In this document: positions 50,473 through 61,946 of the stretch, in pieces | How positions within the stretch are numbered: the stretch's first letter is position 1 | Layout: every line of letters starts with the position of its first letter | NCBI RefSeq assembly: GCF_013373865.1 | Contig: NC_050467.1 | Coordinates: 496,001-560,000 of the forward strand | Length of the DNA stretch: 64,000 nucleotides | Direction of reading: 5' to 3' | From: Monomorium pharaonis | Lineage: Eukaryota > Arthropoda > Insecta > Hymenoptera > Formicidae | Made by a program: the position numbers and the translations under genes | The notes under the pieces: model-generated | Database searches by the model: none | What the model saw: only the letters and a program-made list of their open reading frames with translations | What the model was told of the DNA's origin: nothing

Positions 50473-52695
50473 ATGGTGATGTCAATTATACCAAAAGTAC
50501 ATTGTACAAAATTCACGGCTTTACGATGTGTAAGTAGAATATTTGTAAATTGTATATCCTTAAAAGAATTAATATGATAATGCGATCTGTATTAAGTTTT
50601 CAGTAAAACCAAAAGCTGTACTTGACGATAAGATATCTACTTTAATCTCTAATGATGAAATGAAATATAGACATCACCCCGGTGTTGTTATTCCCAGAAC
50701 ACCAGAGTTCCCAAAATGGGCACAAAAGGAAATACATAATATTTTGAAAGGTAGAGATGGTTACTTAGTTTAAATACTTATAAAATATTTTATTGTTAAT
50801 TTGGTTTCATAATACTGTTTCCAGAGAAGCAAATAGCCCTGAAAGAAATTAATGCAAGTGCAAAGAAATTAGTCGAGCACCTAAATAAGCGCCATCCGCC
50901 AGTAGAGCAACATGAATTAGCAGAAAAATTACAGAAAGTAGAAGACCGTTTGAATATGAATAATCATAGTGAAAAAATATCGGTTGAAGATATAGATTTC
51001 CATAAAGATAGAAAGTCCAGACTACTCTTGAAGCAAAACGTTTATAATTGGCAACCAATAAACTTTGATAAACTTACTTGCCTGACATACATGGTCGGCA
51101 GAAGCGTTCAGAATTATGCTGTTATACGTAAGATTTTCAATGAAATTAAATTGCGTGACAAGGATTTCAGGCCTCAGACATTGTTTGACTTTGGTTCTGG
51201 TGTTGGCACTGTCATGTGGTAAATATAAAAACATCAGTTATTGCAGTTGATTTTTTAAAAACTTAAAAGCAGTTGCCTTATAAATTAAAATAATATATTT
51301 GAAAAAAATTGAAAAAGAAATATTCCATAGGGCGGCATCCGAGATTTGGTCGAAAACATTAAAAGAATACTTTTGTGTTGATACATCAGAATTCATGATT
51401 GAATTGTCGGAAAGATTAATAAAAGCTGCCGAACCGAAGATCAAAGACGCTTTCTATCGTCAATATTTTCCTATCTCTATGAGTGTAAGAACAACGTAAA
51501 GTGCTGTATATTTTAAAGTATGTAGCTAAGTATAATGATATATCTTTATTATTTTTAGCGAACTTATGATATCGTAGTGAGCGCGTACTCTTTGTTTGAG
51601 TTACCAGGTATGGAATCGCGTATCGAAATGCTATTAAAGCTTTGGATGAAGACTGAAAAATATCTGATTATTGTAGAAGAAGGAACCAATGCAGGTTTCA
51701 AAGTATGTTCAATAATTTCATTTTTTATATACTAAAATTTGTATTATACATACTAGAATTTTTATTCTTTTTTTTTGAAAGCTAATAAATGAATCACGAG
51801 ATTTTATTCTCAAATATGCCAACTCGAAACACAGACGTGAACCGCAATTTGTCCATGTTTTCTCACCTGTAAGTAACAATTAGATAAGAACTCCAATGTG
51901 ATGCATCAATTGTATCTCTTATTATTGTTATGATTTTAGTGTCCGCATGATTGGAAGTGTCCGAGATTTACCACCGACGATACTCCATGCAATTTTAACG
52001 TTCTGTATCATCCGTTGCAGTTTCTGGGCGGTCAGCAACATAAACCAGAGCGGTATTCTTACGTCGTATTAAAGAAAAGTAAGGGAAAAAATGAAAAAAG
52101 AAAGAGTTATTTTTATAATGTCATTAAACAGATAATACAAATTGTATGTTGACATTAACACTTTAGCCTTTATATTTTTTGTTGAAATTATATAAAAAAA
52201 ATTAAACAAGACTCAATTGTCCTTTAAACTTTCCACGATTGATTGAATTTTTTATGAGTTCTAGATTATTATTTTTATGTTGATCAATGAATTTTATCGA
52301 GATGTTATCTAATATCTTTTTTTTGCAAAAGATGAAAAATTTTTAGAAATATATTTGTCACAGGTAAACGTCCCGAGGACGATGAGCAGTGGCCAAGAAT
52401 CGTGCGAGCTGTACTAAGACGTTCTAATCATACAATTTGTCGCATGTGCACCAGCAGTGGAAAATTAAAGGAGGAGATTTTTACAAAATACAAGAATGGA
52501 AAGTATGTTTCTAAGTATGTTTGGATTGTGTTGGAATATATAATTACAAATGACATTTTTATTACTAGGCATATGTATCGCTGTGCGAGAGAGAGTGAAT
52601 GGGGCGATAGATTACCTCTACATTTTGAACAGCCGCAAGAGAGTCTAGAAGAAGCTGAAACAGTTTGTGATACGATTACTAATAAAAATACGTAA
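50473..52695 (+). CDS. METTL17: METTL17 / Rsm22-like mitochondrial ribosome small-subunit assembly factor
   Basis: Mitochondrial protein related to yeast Rsm22, needed for small-subunit maturation and mitochondrial translation. Exons: 50473-50527, 50604-50750, 50825-51218, 51331-51484, 51559-51702, 51782-51868, 51940-52078, 52364-52502, 52569-52695; about 461 aa, like the human protein (456). The SAM-binding-type motif FDFGSGVGTV follows the family segment LTYMVGRSVQNYAVI. The Rossmann part continues with YDIVVSAYSLFELP and LIIVEEGTNAGF. Clustered cysteines match the 4Fe-4S ligands reported for this family: SPCPHDWKCP, CRMC and YRCAR. The first junction is uncertain: the strong acceptor at 50603 needs a GTGTAA donor at 50528, whereas the better-looking donor at 50530 would require a weak acceptor. 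AATAAA lies at 52704, nine bases after the stop. Confidence 0.92.
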
Positions 52696-53135
52696 AATGA
52701 AAAAATAAAATTCTATTAAACATTTTTTAATTAATTTCTTTTACCATATGTATTATCCCTTAAACTTTGTTTAATAAATATAAATATAAAGATTTGATAT
52801 AATGAAGAGGTAAACATCTCTGAACGATAAAAATCGCGATTTATTTGAAAGACGATTGTTGGATAATAAATAATAATCTACACATTTATGAAAAAAAGAA
52901 ATGATTCTAATACATTCTAATATATGTGGAATATATTTTCATTTTTTCATGTTAAAAAACTAACTTAAAAATAATATTTATCTTTGTTATATTAAATTAC
53001 CAAGTATTATTATGCATCAAAATTATACTAAAGTTTGCCACTTTCTTGTTTTAACCGGACGTCCATTAAGGGTCCGTCGCTATGTTGATGTTAATGTTGC
53101 ATCGGTCTTGCAAGTGTATGGGATGAAGAGGGGCA

Positions 53136-53213
53136 TTTAAAAGCGGACTGAACACTGGTCCACGGCCAGTCCTGCTTATACAACGAACGAGAAAATTTCT
53201 CTACGAGTGTAAG
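53136..53213 (+). promoter_or_regulatory. Candidate CYP303A1 promoter and noncoding exon 1
   Basis: TTTAAAAG at 53136-53143 resembles a TATA box, and an initiator-like CCAGTC has its A at 53168, 32 bases downstream. A short leader then reaches a strong donor, AAG followed by GTAAGG at 53214. The matching acceptor is TTACAG at 54415-54420, 14 bases before the CYP303A1 ATG. This is a sequence-based prediction without transcript support. Confidence 0.5.
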
Positions 53214-53343
53214 GTAAGGTAAATTTAAGTTTTTTTGAGAGCCAATTATTCTCCATCAATTCTTTTTCGTTGAATTTTTTTTTATGGTGCATTTAGCAAA
53301 ATACTTGCGTAATATAGTTACTTATTTGTTCAAAGTTGTTCAA

Positions 53344-53398
53344 TTGATTATGAAAACTATCAAATCAATTTGATTGATTTGATAGTTTTCATAATCAA
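53344..53398. repeat. Perfect 25-bp inverted repeat in CYP303A1 leader intron
   Basis: The arm at 53344-53368 (starting TTGATTATGAAAACTATC) is exactly reverse-complemented at 53374-53398, with a 5-base loop. The pairing is too long and exact to expect by chance in DNA of this composition. Possible small-RNA hairpin or fold-back element. Confidence 0.85.
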
Positions 53399-54434
53399 AA
53401 TTTATTGATCTGAAAAGAATAAATATTGTAAGAACGAGATATTTTCTTTAAATTTTACTGTTTTATTTTAAATAGTAATCAAATTTTTTATTCTATTAAT
53501 TAAAATGTATTATTTAAAAAAGTATTTGCGTTTTTCTTTACTAAACTTTATCTAATACATATAATATTACAAGAAAGATAATATGTACGTTTTATATTTT
53601 GATTAATTTTTGGAAAAATTTAAATCTGAAAAAGAAATCTTTTGATATAATAAATCAAAATATAAATATAATATGCAAGTATATATATTTTTGCAATAAT
53701 TCGAATCAGTGCATCAATAAAAATATTCCGAATCGACAGATGCGAACTTGGATTTCGAAAAAAATAAATTTGAAAATAAGATAAGAATTCGAAAGCGGCA
53801 ATAACGAGTACCTTGCAAATAAAAGTCCTAAAATATGCATCGATTGCGCAATCACTTATGGAATAATAAGGGTGACGGCGCATTTGCGCAAGTAACGCGC
53901 TGATTCTTCCGTGTGCAACTTTCTCTCACGAGAGTACAAGTGTTTCACTTTCTTCTCAGAAACTCGTTTGACGTTCATTTGTGCGTGCATTTATTTCACT
54001 GTATGCGTATGTATACATCTTGCCGCGAATGTAAATACCGATATAAATATCGAACTTAATTTCTAGTAAAAGTAAATGAATTAACAAGAATTAACAAAAA
54101 AGAACTAGGAGGATTGAAATGAATTTCTATACTTTTATAAGTTCATAGATCTGTTTTGCAATTATTTTGATGTATTTTTCTTTGTTTTATATGTAATTTT
54201 TTGTCCATTTTTTAGAAGAGAATTAAAAGTGCTAAAATAGAAAACGCACATAATAGTTTTATATAAATGTTGAGTATTACATATAACTAACCATATCAAA
54301 TATGCAATTTTAAAAATATATAGAATATTTTATATATTAATTCTTTTTTGTTTTAATATTCATTATATATTTTATTATATATATTATTATGTTACCGATA
54401 TTTTTACTAATATATTACAGACTAAATTTATAAG

Positions 54435-56867
54435 ATGCTCGCCACAGCGATGTTATTGCTGATACTCATATTACTATTGGTATACTTGGATTGTCAAAAA
54501 CCAAAAGGATACCCACCAGGTAGAAGACGATTTCTCTTAAAATTTTTTTCTTTTCAAGATTATAATTAATATTTTTTATTATCTTCAGGTCCGAGATGGT
54601 GGCCTATTCTAGGCTGTGCATTAGAAATAGCGCGTATTCGTCAAGAAACTGGATATCTCTTCAAAACTTGTTCAGCGCTCTGCAAAAAATATGGTCCTGT
54701 GGTGGGCTTGAGGATCGGCCAGGATCGCATCATTATTCTGAATGATCTGGAGAGCATACGGTCAATGCTAACTAATGAAGATTGTGACGGCAGACCGACC
54801 GGACCGTTTTACAAGGCCAGAACTTGGGGCCACAGACTAGGTAAACTATTTGTCCGAAAAATTAGATAAAATATACTTATTTAATTTCGAATGATAATTA
54901 AATAATAACTTGTGATCAGGTCTCATCGTAGTGGATGACAGACTATGGGTAGAGCAACGACGATTTGTCATGCGACATTTACGGGAATTTGGTCTTGGTC
55001 GTACTAGTATGGTTACAATTATCGAGGATGAGGCGTTAAAACTGGTGGAACATTTCAAAAAGATGCTTCAAAACGGTTATAATTACGAAATCGCCGATGT
55101 ACGAAAAATAACGATAAATAATAATAATAACAATATCGGTCAGATATACAAGCTGCAGAAAGATCCGAAGGACAAGCCGAACAAGTCGAAGCTGTATAAG
55201 GAATTCGATATAATCAAGACTAAGATCCCTGAACGTAAACCTCGTACAGTGGCGGATTTGTACATGAAAGCCGAAGACTACGCGGAAGTTAGAAAAATCT
55301 CCCAATCTGCGGGAATGATTATATCTATGCACGATGCCTTTGGCGTGACTGTATTGAACACCCTTTGGAAAATGATGGCTGGAAAAAGGTCCGCATCGAT
55401 CAGACTATTTCGCAAAATGTTCATTTAAAGAATGTACAAAGAATATATATAAAGAATAAATTCTTAACGATAATTCCTAATTTTTACAGGTACGATACTG
55501 GCGATAAAGAACTTACGCACCTACAAAAAATCCTGACAAAGCTTCTAAATGAAATCGACATAATCGGTGCACCTTTCAGTCACTTTCCATTTCTACGTTT
55601 TATCGCGCCGGAAAAGTCCGGTTATAAAGCATTCGTAGACACACATCGAGAACTCTGGGCATTTTTACAAGTGAGTGAATTTAGTATTATATATCATATC
55701 GATTATGAAATTATTTTACAAATAAATTTGGGATTTTAATTCTTATTTTAGGAAGAATTGAACAATCATAAAAACACATTTTTGTCAAATGCGCCGCGAG
55801 ATTTGATGGACGTCTATCTGAATGTGCTAAATTCAAAAGACTGTAGTGATACATTTTCAGGTATTTAAAAGCTTACAACTTATGCAAATAACATTATTAT
55901 TAATGAATAATGGTTTTATAAAAATAACTTCAGAATCCCAGTTGTTGGCAATTTGTGTGGATCTGTTTATTGCGGGCTCCGAGACAACTTCGAAAGCACT
56001 CGGGTTCGGATTTTTAAATCTAATATTAAATCCGCATGTTCAGAGAAAGGCGCATGAAGAAATAGATAGAGTTATTGGCCGCGATAGATTTCCCACGCTG
56101 GCTGACAAACCGAGGTAAACGGTTGTTGATCACTTTCACATTTCATCTATAATTATAGAAAAATTATTTTGCGTCGAATATTGATTATAACGTCGTTTCT
56201 CAGAATGCCATACGTTCAAGCCATCGTTTTGGAATCCTTAAGAATATTTGTGGGCCGCACTTTGAATGTCCCACATAGAGCGATAAGAGACACTACTATT
56301 GCAGGCCATAGGATACCAAAAGTAACATTATGAAAAAATTCAACATTTTATAAGTTAATAAAATAAACGAATAATCGTATCGATAATATATGTAATATAT
56401 GTAAAATATGTATATATCGTCTTTTTCAGGACACAATGCTCGTTGTAAATTACAACAGAATAATCATGAATGAGTCCTGGGACAATCCAGAAGATTTTCG
56501 ACCAGAGAGATTTCTTGATAACGACGGCAATATCATTACACCAGAAGAATATTTTCCTTTTGGCATGGGTGCGTTTCTTTCTTTTTTGTATGTTAACACT
56601 ATTATAAAACTTATATATAAAACTTAGACTCACAAAATAATCATAATCATAAGTTTGATCCTAAGTATGGAATGATTTATAGGCAGACACCGTTGTATGG
56701 GAGAAATATTAGCTAGAAGCAATATTTTCATTATAACGGCCTCGTTGCTACAAGCATTCAACTTTTCGACGGTGCCCGGCGAAGCACGACCAACCACGCA
56801 AGATTTTGTGGATGGTGTCACGGCTGGTCCAAAACCATATAGAGCATTGGTTTCTCTGAGAACGTAA
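54435..56867 (+). CDS. Cyp303a1: Cytochrome P450 CYP303A1 (CYP2 clan, mitochondrial-independent)
   Basis: ER-membrane haem monooxygenase; the Drosophila orthologue (nompH) is needed for mechanosensory bristle and adult development; natural substrate unknown. Exons: 54435-54519, 54589-54840, 54920-55388, 55490-55670, 55752-55860, 55934-56114, 56204-56321, 56430-56568, 56683-56867; 1719 bases, 572 aa. N-terminal anchor, proline hinge (PKGYPPGPRWWPILG), family segment NEDCDGRP and WVEQRRFVMRHLREFG, IDIIGAPFSHFPFLRFIAPE, I-helix AGSETTSK, ExxR (ESLR), PERF and the haem loop FPFGMGRHRCMGE are all present. About 65 extra residues (55087-55325, with a run of Asn and many Lys) sit in the helix D-E region and explain the unusual length. 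The donor at 55389 (GTCCGC) is weak but is fixed by phase and by GKRYDTG across the junction. Confidence 0.93.
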
Positions 56868-57817
56868 ATTAAATACCTGACATAATGAATGGTCATCTTA
56901 TCTTATTTTTAATTCAAACTCAATGCTATTCTAAACATATATATAGATATTAACAATAGGATTATTGTTTTTTTATATTTTCCAGTTTATGCATCTCAGA
57001 CTGCAAGATAAAATGTATGTATAATATATCGTTTTTGATGTATGTTTGTCACAAAAATATATTTTTATTATAATCGATATATGTATAGGAGTATACAGAG
57101 ACAGTATATATACACATATAAAGAAAGCTACGCGAAATAAATAATTATTCGTACATTAGAAGAATATAGTCTTCATATCACCGCTCGTTTTGTCGAACAA
57201 GCCTTTGAATCAACATTCTCACGTCGCGCGTTTGACAATAATATAACAATGTGAAGGATTCACATTTACTTGAATGTGAAATCTTTGTGTATGTACGAAA
57301 GATTTACACGCGAGTGAAATTAGTAGCGAACATCGAGAGCGAATCGAAACACGTGGACAACAGGTACAGATCAGTTAATTTCTCAAACTAAAACATGATC
57401 TTACAGAAAGCAAGAAAAACACTTATGCTGTATAATTCCAAACTCGACACAATGTGCCATTGTATATACTAAAAAATCGGATATTTACAAAAATGTAAAC
57501 ATCGGAGGCAATTTCATTACATTACGATCTGATTTTTGCATTTTAACACCATGTACTAAAAAAGGGATTCATATAAAATGTACGACCGAAAATCTGAAAG
57601 TCGGCTTCAATCTCATGTTAAACATATTTGTTAAAACATATTTATCTCTTTGTAATGGACGGCATTAAATTAATAAACTAATGTACTCAATATACATATA
57701 ACACATGACAGAAAAATAAAAAATATAGAATTTATTAATAAACACTTATAAAATCAGTCGCTTACGCTAACCGTGCAAGTGGTACCGAAAGAGCACTCGA
57801 GAATCTTCGTCCTTTAG
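56868..57817. other. Convergent spacer, CYP303A1 to MGAT4
   Basis: AATAAA at 57136-57141 is a candidate CYP303A1 polyadenylation signal. TTTATT at 57731-57736 is AATAAA on the minus strand, 82 bases after the MGAT4 stop. No gene seen in between. Confidence 0.7.
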
Positions 57818-60149
57818 TCATCTAGGCTGATCCTCTATTATATGAATCTAATTAAAAGATTATATTTTTAGAACAGAAGAGATAATTACAATATTACAAT
57901 TATCAATATTACAATATTACAATTTATTATTGTGAATTTTTACCTCAGACAAAATGGCCCAGTTTTCGCTTTCACTGTGTATAGTTAAACGAAGCACCGA
58001 CACCTTACCCAGTTTTCGATCTACGTTTCCTTCAGCAACACCAAGTACATCAAACTTACCTGATTTACATAAATTATTTTTTAACAATTATTTTTTATTA
58101 TTTTTCAATTTTAATCTCAAAATAATTAAATTATATGTATACTTTATTACCTATAATAATATAACCATCTTCCGTCACATCGTTGCTGTTTCTGTCCAAC
58201 AACGGAGACATCTCAGACAATACTTCCACCGTCGTATTATAAAACCTATCAGACGGATGTTCAGGATTTCCACTCCTGAATAAGTACCTACACACATCAA
58301 AAAACAAAATAATCACGATTTTCCAAAGCAAAAGAATCGGCGATTATTCTAACTGTAACTCACTTCTTTATAAAAATAGGGTGTGAAAATTTAAACTTTA
58401 AATGGTCTCCTGGCTGAGGTAGCAAGCCCCAAAAGAATGTCTCGCCTTTGTATGCTTTTTGTAGTGTATATTGTTTGTAAGGCTTGATCTGAGTTTCTAC
58501 AGTTGCATCAGGATTCTCGTGAGGATAAAATAGCGTTATCTTGCCAAATTGTTTGTCCTGTAAGCGTAAATTAAGCCATTATTCATTTTACATTGTCACA
58601 ATGTTATATTGTATCAATGTATCTTTTCACAAGTTTACATTGTATCTTTTTATTTTAAGAATACACTTGACATTACCTTGAGTTTTTGGACTTTTCCTTT
58701 CAAGGAAGAATGTGTTCCTATGTGTTGAAAGAGAGAAGGTTTGTAATGCACCCACAATTCTGCTTTAGCCATCTTGCAATGTTTCTACCGATATAAAAAT
58801 AATTTTTTTTTAAATCGATACACTTCTTAAATATTTAGCTATTATTATCTATACTTACGCTATCTTTATCAAGACTGCAGACTCTTGTCGAAATCAAATG
58901 GTCTAATAGCCAATCAACGGGTTTATCATTATGGAACATTAAAAAAAATTGAATCAGCCAGGGAAGTTCCACACATTTAAACAGTTTTCCTATAATATTA
59001 ACAAATTTTGAAATATTTCTTGTGTAACTCAATGTGTAAATTACCGCTACATAGTATAACACAACGATACCATACCAATAAAACCAAGTTGACAGAAATC
59101 AAGGACAAACCAATTTTCCTTTGTGCCAATCTTTTGCAACGCAAAAGATTTCATAGTAGTTACAAAGTTCTTCTTAGCCAAAATATCATCTTCTAATTGC
59201 ACATAGAATGTGCCTTTAGTCTGCGCATAAGACATGAGGAAAGCAAAATCTAGATTCTGTTTGGACCGCCACACAACACGTTGATGATCGTCGCCGAGAG
59301 TGTCGCGTAATTTTGATAAATCTGGATAATAGGATGATGATGGTGATATTACATCGATCACGCCAGTTTCGCATTCATTCGGAAATCTAAAGCAAAAAAG
59401 CTGTTCTAAAAAATTCTGTAATTAACAAGAATTAAAATATAAATTTATGAACTTACTGAACTTCAATTTGCTTTGCAACATATGTCACATAATCAATATC
59501 TGTCTGTAAAAAAAATTATATAAATGTAATATGTACCTTTATTAATTTAATGCCTCAAACGCATTAATGAGTAAACAGCATTGATGCCCTTTTCGTAATT
59601 AGCGATTTTACTTACTTCGGCCACTAAAACGATGATTAAAGTGTCAGCGATTTCTGCTGTGTTCATACGATCCAACAAATTTTTCAAAGTTGCCATTAAA
59701 TAAGACTGAACCTCGCGTTTTACCGTTGGTACTCCCAACACCATGCTCACTCCTGATCTACCTTTGCTCTGTACAAATGCAGGACGCAGACTATTCGGGT
59801 CATTGAGAAAATGTGGTAGAAAATTGTAAATTGAAGGCAGCTTGATGCTGGTGACATTGGAGGTGCCATTGTTGATAAGCAGTTGCAGATCTGGGAGAAT
59901 GTGATTGCTCTCGATCAATTGCAGTAACTGATGCGACAGCAAGTTTATTTCCTCCTGACTACCAATATATTTTGCATGCAAATGCTCCAGCTTGGCCTGT
60001 AGTTCAGCAATGTTGTTCTGTAGTATAGCCTCCTCACGCATGTCCGAGGGCGTCAGCAGATTCAGAATCGCACATGGAACCAAGACTAGTAGCAGCACGA
60101 TTAGACATCGCTTTCGCACTGGAGTCAGCGTTGTAAAATGTGGCGTCAT
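57818..60149 (-). CDS. MGAT4: Alpha-1,3-mannosyl-glycoprotein 4-beta-N-acetylglucosaminyltransferase (GnT-IV)
   Basis: Golgi type II enzyme adding a beta-1,4 GlcNAc branch to the alpha-1,3 mannose arm of N-glycans. Exons: 60149-59616, 59503-59457, 59386-59076, 58989-58859, 58784-58677, 58557-58364, 58287-58151, 58059-57944, 57847-57818; 1608 bases, 535 aa, the same length as human MGAT4A. A short cytosolic tail is followed by an anchor helix (CLIVLLLVLVPCAILNLL) and a coiled-coil stem (AELQAKLEHLHAKY). The catalytic part has SKGRSGVSMVLGVPTVKREV, the metal-binding acidic motif YVQLEDDIL and FCQLGFIG, DKPVDWLLDHL, YKPSLFQHIGTHSSLKGK. The C-terminal lectin-like domain (GNPEHPSDRFYNTTVEV ... ENWAILSEIHI) is complete. 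The tiny final exon (IHIIEDQPR) is supported by homology to the family end (EIHI). Confidence 0.95.
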
Positions 60150-61946
60150 TTTCCCCTTTTTTGCTTCTAAACTCTACATGATTGCATCTGTTGACTTCAG
60201 GAAGTAAAAAGGATTATCTAGAAGCAACAAGGCACAAGTTATCTTTTGTTGTATAAAAGTTTAATGCATTCTTCTCAAAGATATAAAAACTTTTTATCTC
60301 TTTAATCTATCTAATTTCATAATTATTAATTAAATATGTTTACATGTGTCTTATATTATGTACATTAAAGTTATTATCTATATTATGAATTAACTAATTC
60401 ATATAGCATTTAAGATTGGTAATTATCTTTAAAACTACTTTTAATTAATAAATTAATATTAATTGTCAGAACCATAAAATAAAAAATTGCCAATTGAGTA
60501 AAATTAGTTTTTAAATTTGTTAAACAATTTACAGACGAGCTATTCTGTGTAACTTTTAATTGACTATAGTTCTAACAAAACTGACGTCAAGTAGTTAACT
60601 GAAAAATAGTTATCTTAAAGGTAATCGTTAATCTTGAACGCTATATGAACCGGCCAATGATTAATACGAATATTAACTTCAACGTACATAATTTCTGACG
60701 TTTAGCCTTCTTCGAGGTCACAATTGACGAATGCGCGTCGCGACGACATTGCTTCGTCGTCACGCTGCTAGAACTTCTTTTTTCCTTTTCGTCCCGACCG
60801 AGAATCCTAGGAGCGTACGTTACGCGATGTATACCTCGATAAAACACGTTTCCTCGTATTTCTCAGGGGGAAGAAGCAACGCCCGCTGCGCATCTGCCAC
60901 CAACATAACCTCTCCACTCAGACGTCAGCAGCTCGTTTCGAACCTACCGCGTATATAAGAATATACTGGGTGCTCGAGAATTCAAAGGAATAGCATTGAC
61001 AAAAAATAAAACATCATTAATCTGATTAATCCTGATTAGAAGATTACCCTGACATTTTTTCCTTTCAAAGAAAAATTGGAAAAGTCCAAAAATGAAATAA
61101 ATATGAAAGGGCAATGTGGGAGATTTCGAGAAACATGAAAATTACGAGCATGTAGAGTGTAAATTCTATCTCTTAATTGATTATTCTTTAATACATTTAC
61201 ATCGTAGAAAGTCACGCGTCGATCCAGAAACGATCTTGCGCATATAATTTTTTTCCATTGAAAAACAGCTGAAGCGTGACAAGTTGTGAAAGCATCGTAA
61301 AAGAGAACCTTTTGTTTATCTTAAGTTAATGAATGCGAAAGTGATAACTCGACGAAAATAGGACGAAATTAATATGCTCAATAGTCGTACATTTCTCACC
61401 ATTTATCACCTTGCGTATCAGGTGATATATCCTATATCTTTCGCGAATATTTATAAATAATTACACATACCTCTCTTTTCAAACCGGTGCTCGCCAACCG
61501 CATGCGTATCACCCACACATTGAACAATTGAGCAACAGTCAAGCAAATCGACCAATCGCAATCGAGAATTCTCGAGAACGCAGAATCGCCATAGGTCGAG
61601 CCGCATCTCGTTCATGTATCAACCGTTGATTCGACAAAGTTAGGATTTCTCGGTGATTTGCGTAGTCGATGATCGAACGCAGTGATCCCAAATTATTCAT
61701 GATGGTTCACAATGACATTTCGTGTGTGAGAGATTAGTGAGAACTTGTCGCGCGATTGCCTCTTTGATGATCTCATCATCACAAAATTCTCTCTCGAGTG
61801 GTCGATGATAACGAAATTGACAATAATTACGTAGCGTTGCACTGTTGGCGAGGCGTAGAAATAAGTTCTGAAACGTGATCAGGTGCGTTTGATAGAAAGG
61901 AGAAGATAGCAGGGAATCTGTCGTCGCCTCGACTTAACTGCGTTAA
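60150..61946. promoter_or_regulatory. Divergent promoter region, MGAT4 and TSG101
   Basis: A 1.8 kb spacer between two start codons. CpG-containing stretches at about 60700-60960 and 61480-61900 contrast with AT-rich DNA at 60240-60620. They are likely transcription start areas. Short open frames near 60641-60958 overlap on both strands and are rejected. No TATA box is convincing. Confidence 0.5.

Larger units (their letters stand above)
52696..54434. other. Spacer and 5' region of CYP303A1
   Basis: Holds the METTL17 polyadenylation signal (52704-52709), the likely CYP303A1 core promoter and noncoding first exon (53136-53213), a perfect inverted repeat (53344-53398) and then an AT-rich intron ending in ACAG at 54417-54420. 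Short AT-rich open frames at 53599-53883 occur on both strands and are not accepted as genes. Confidence 0.65.
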
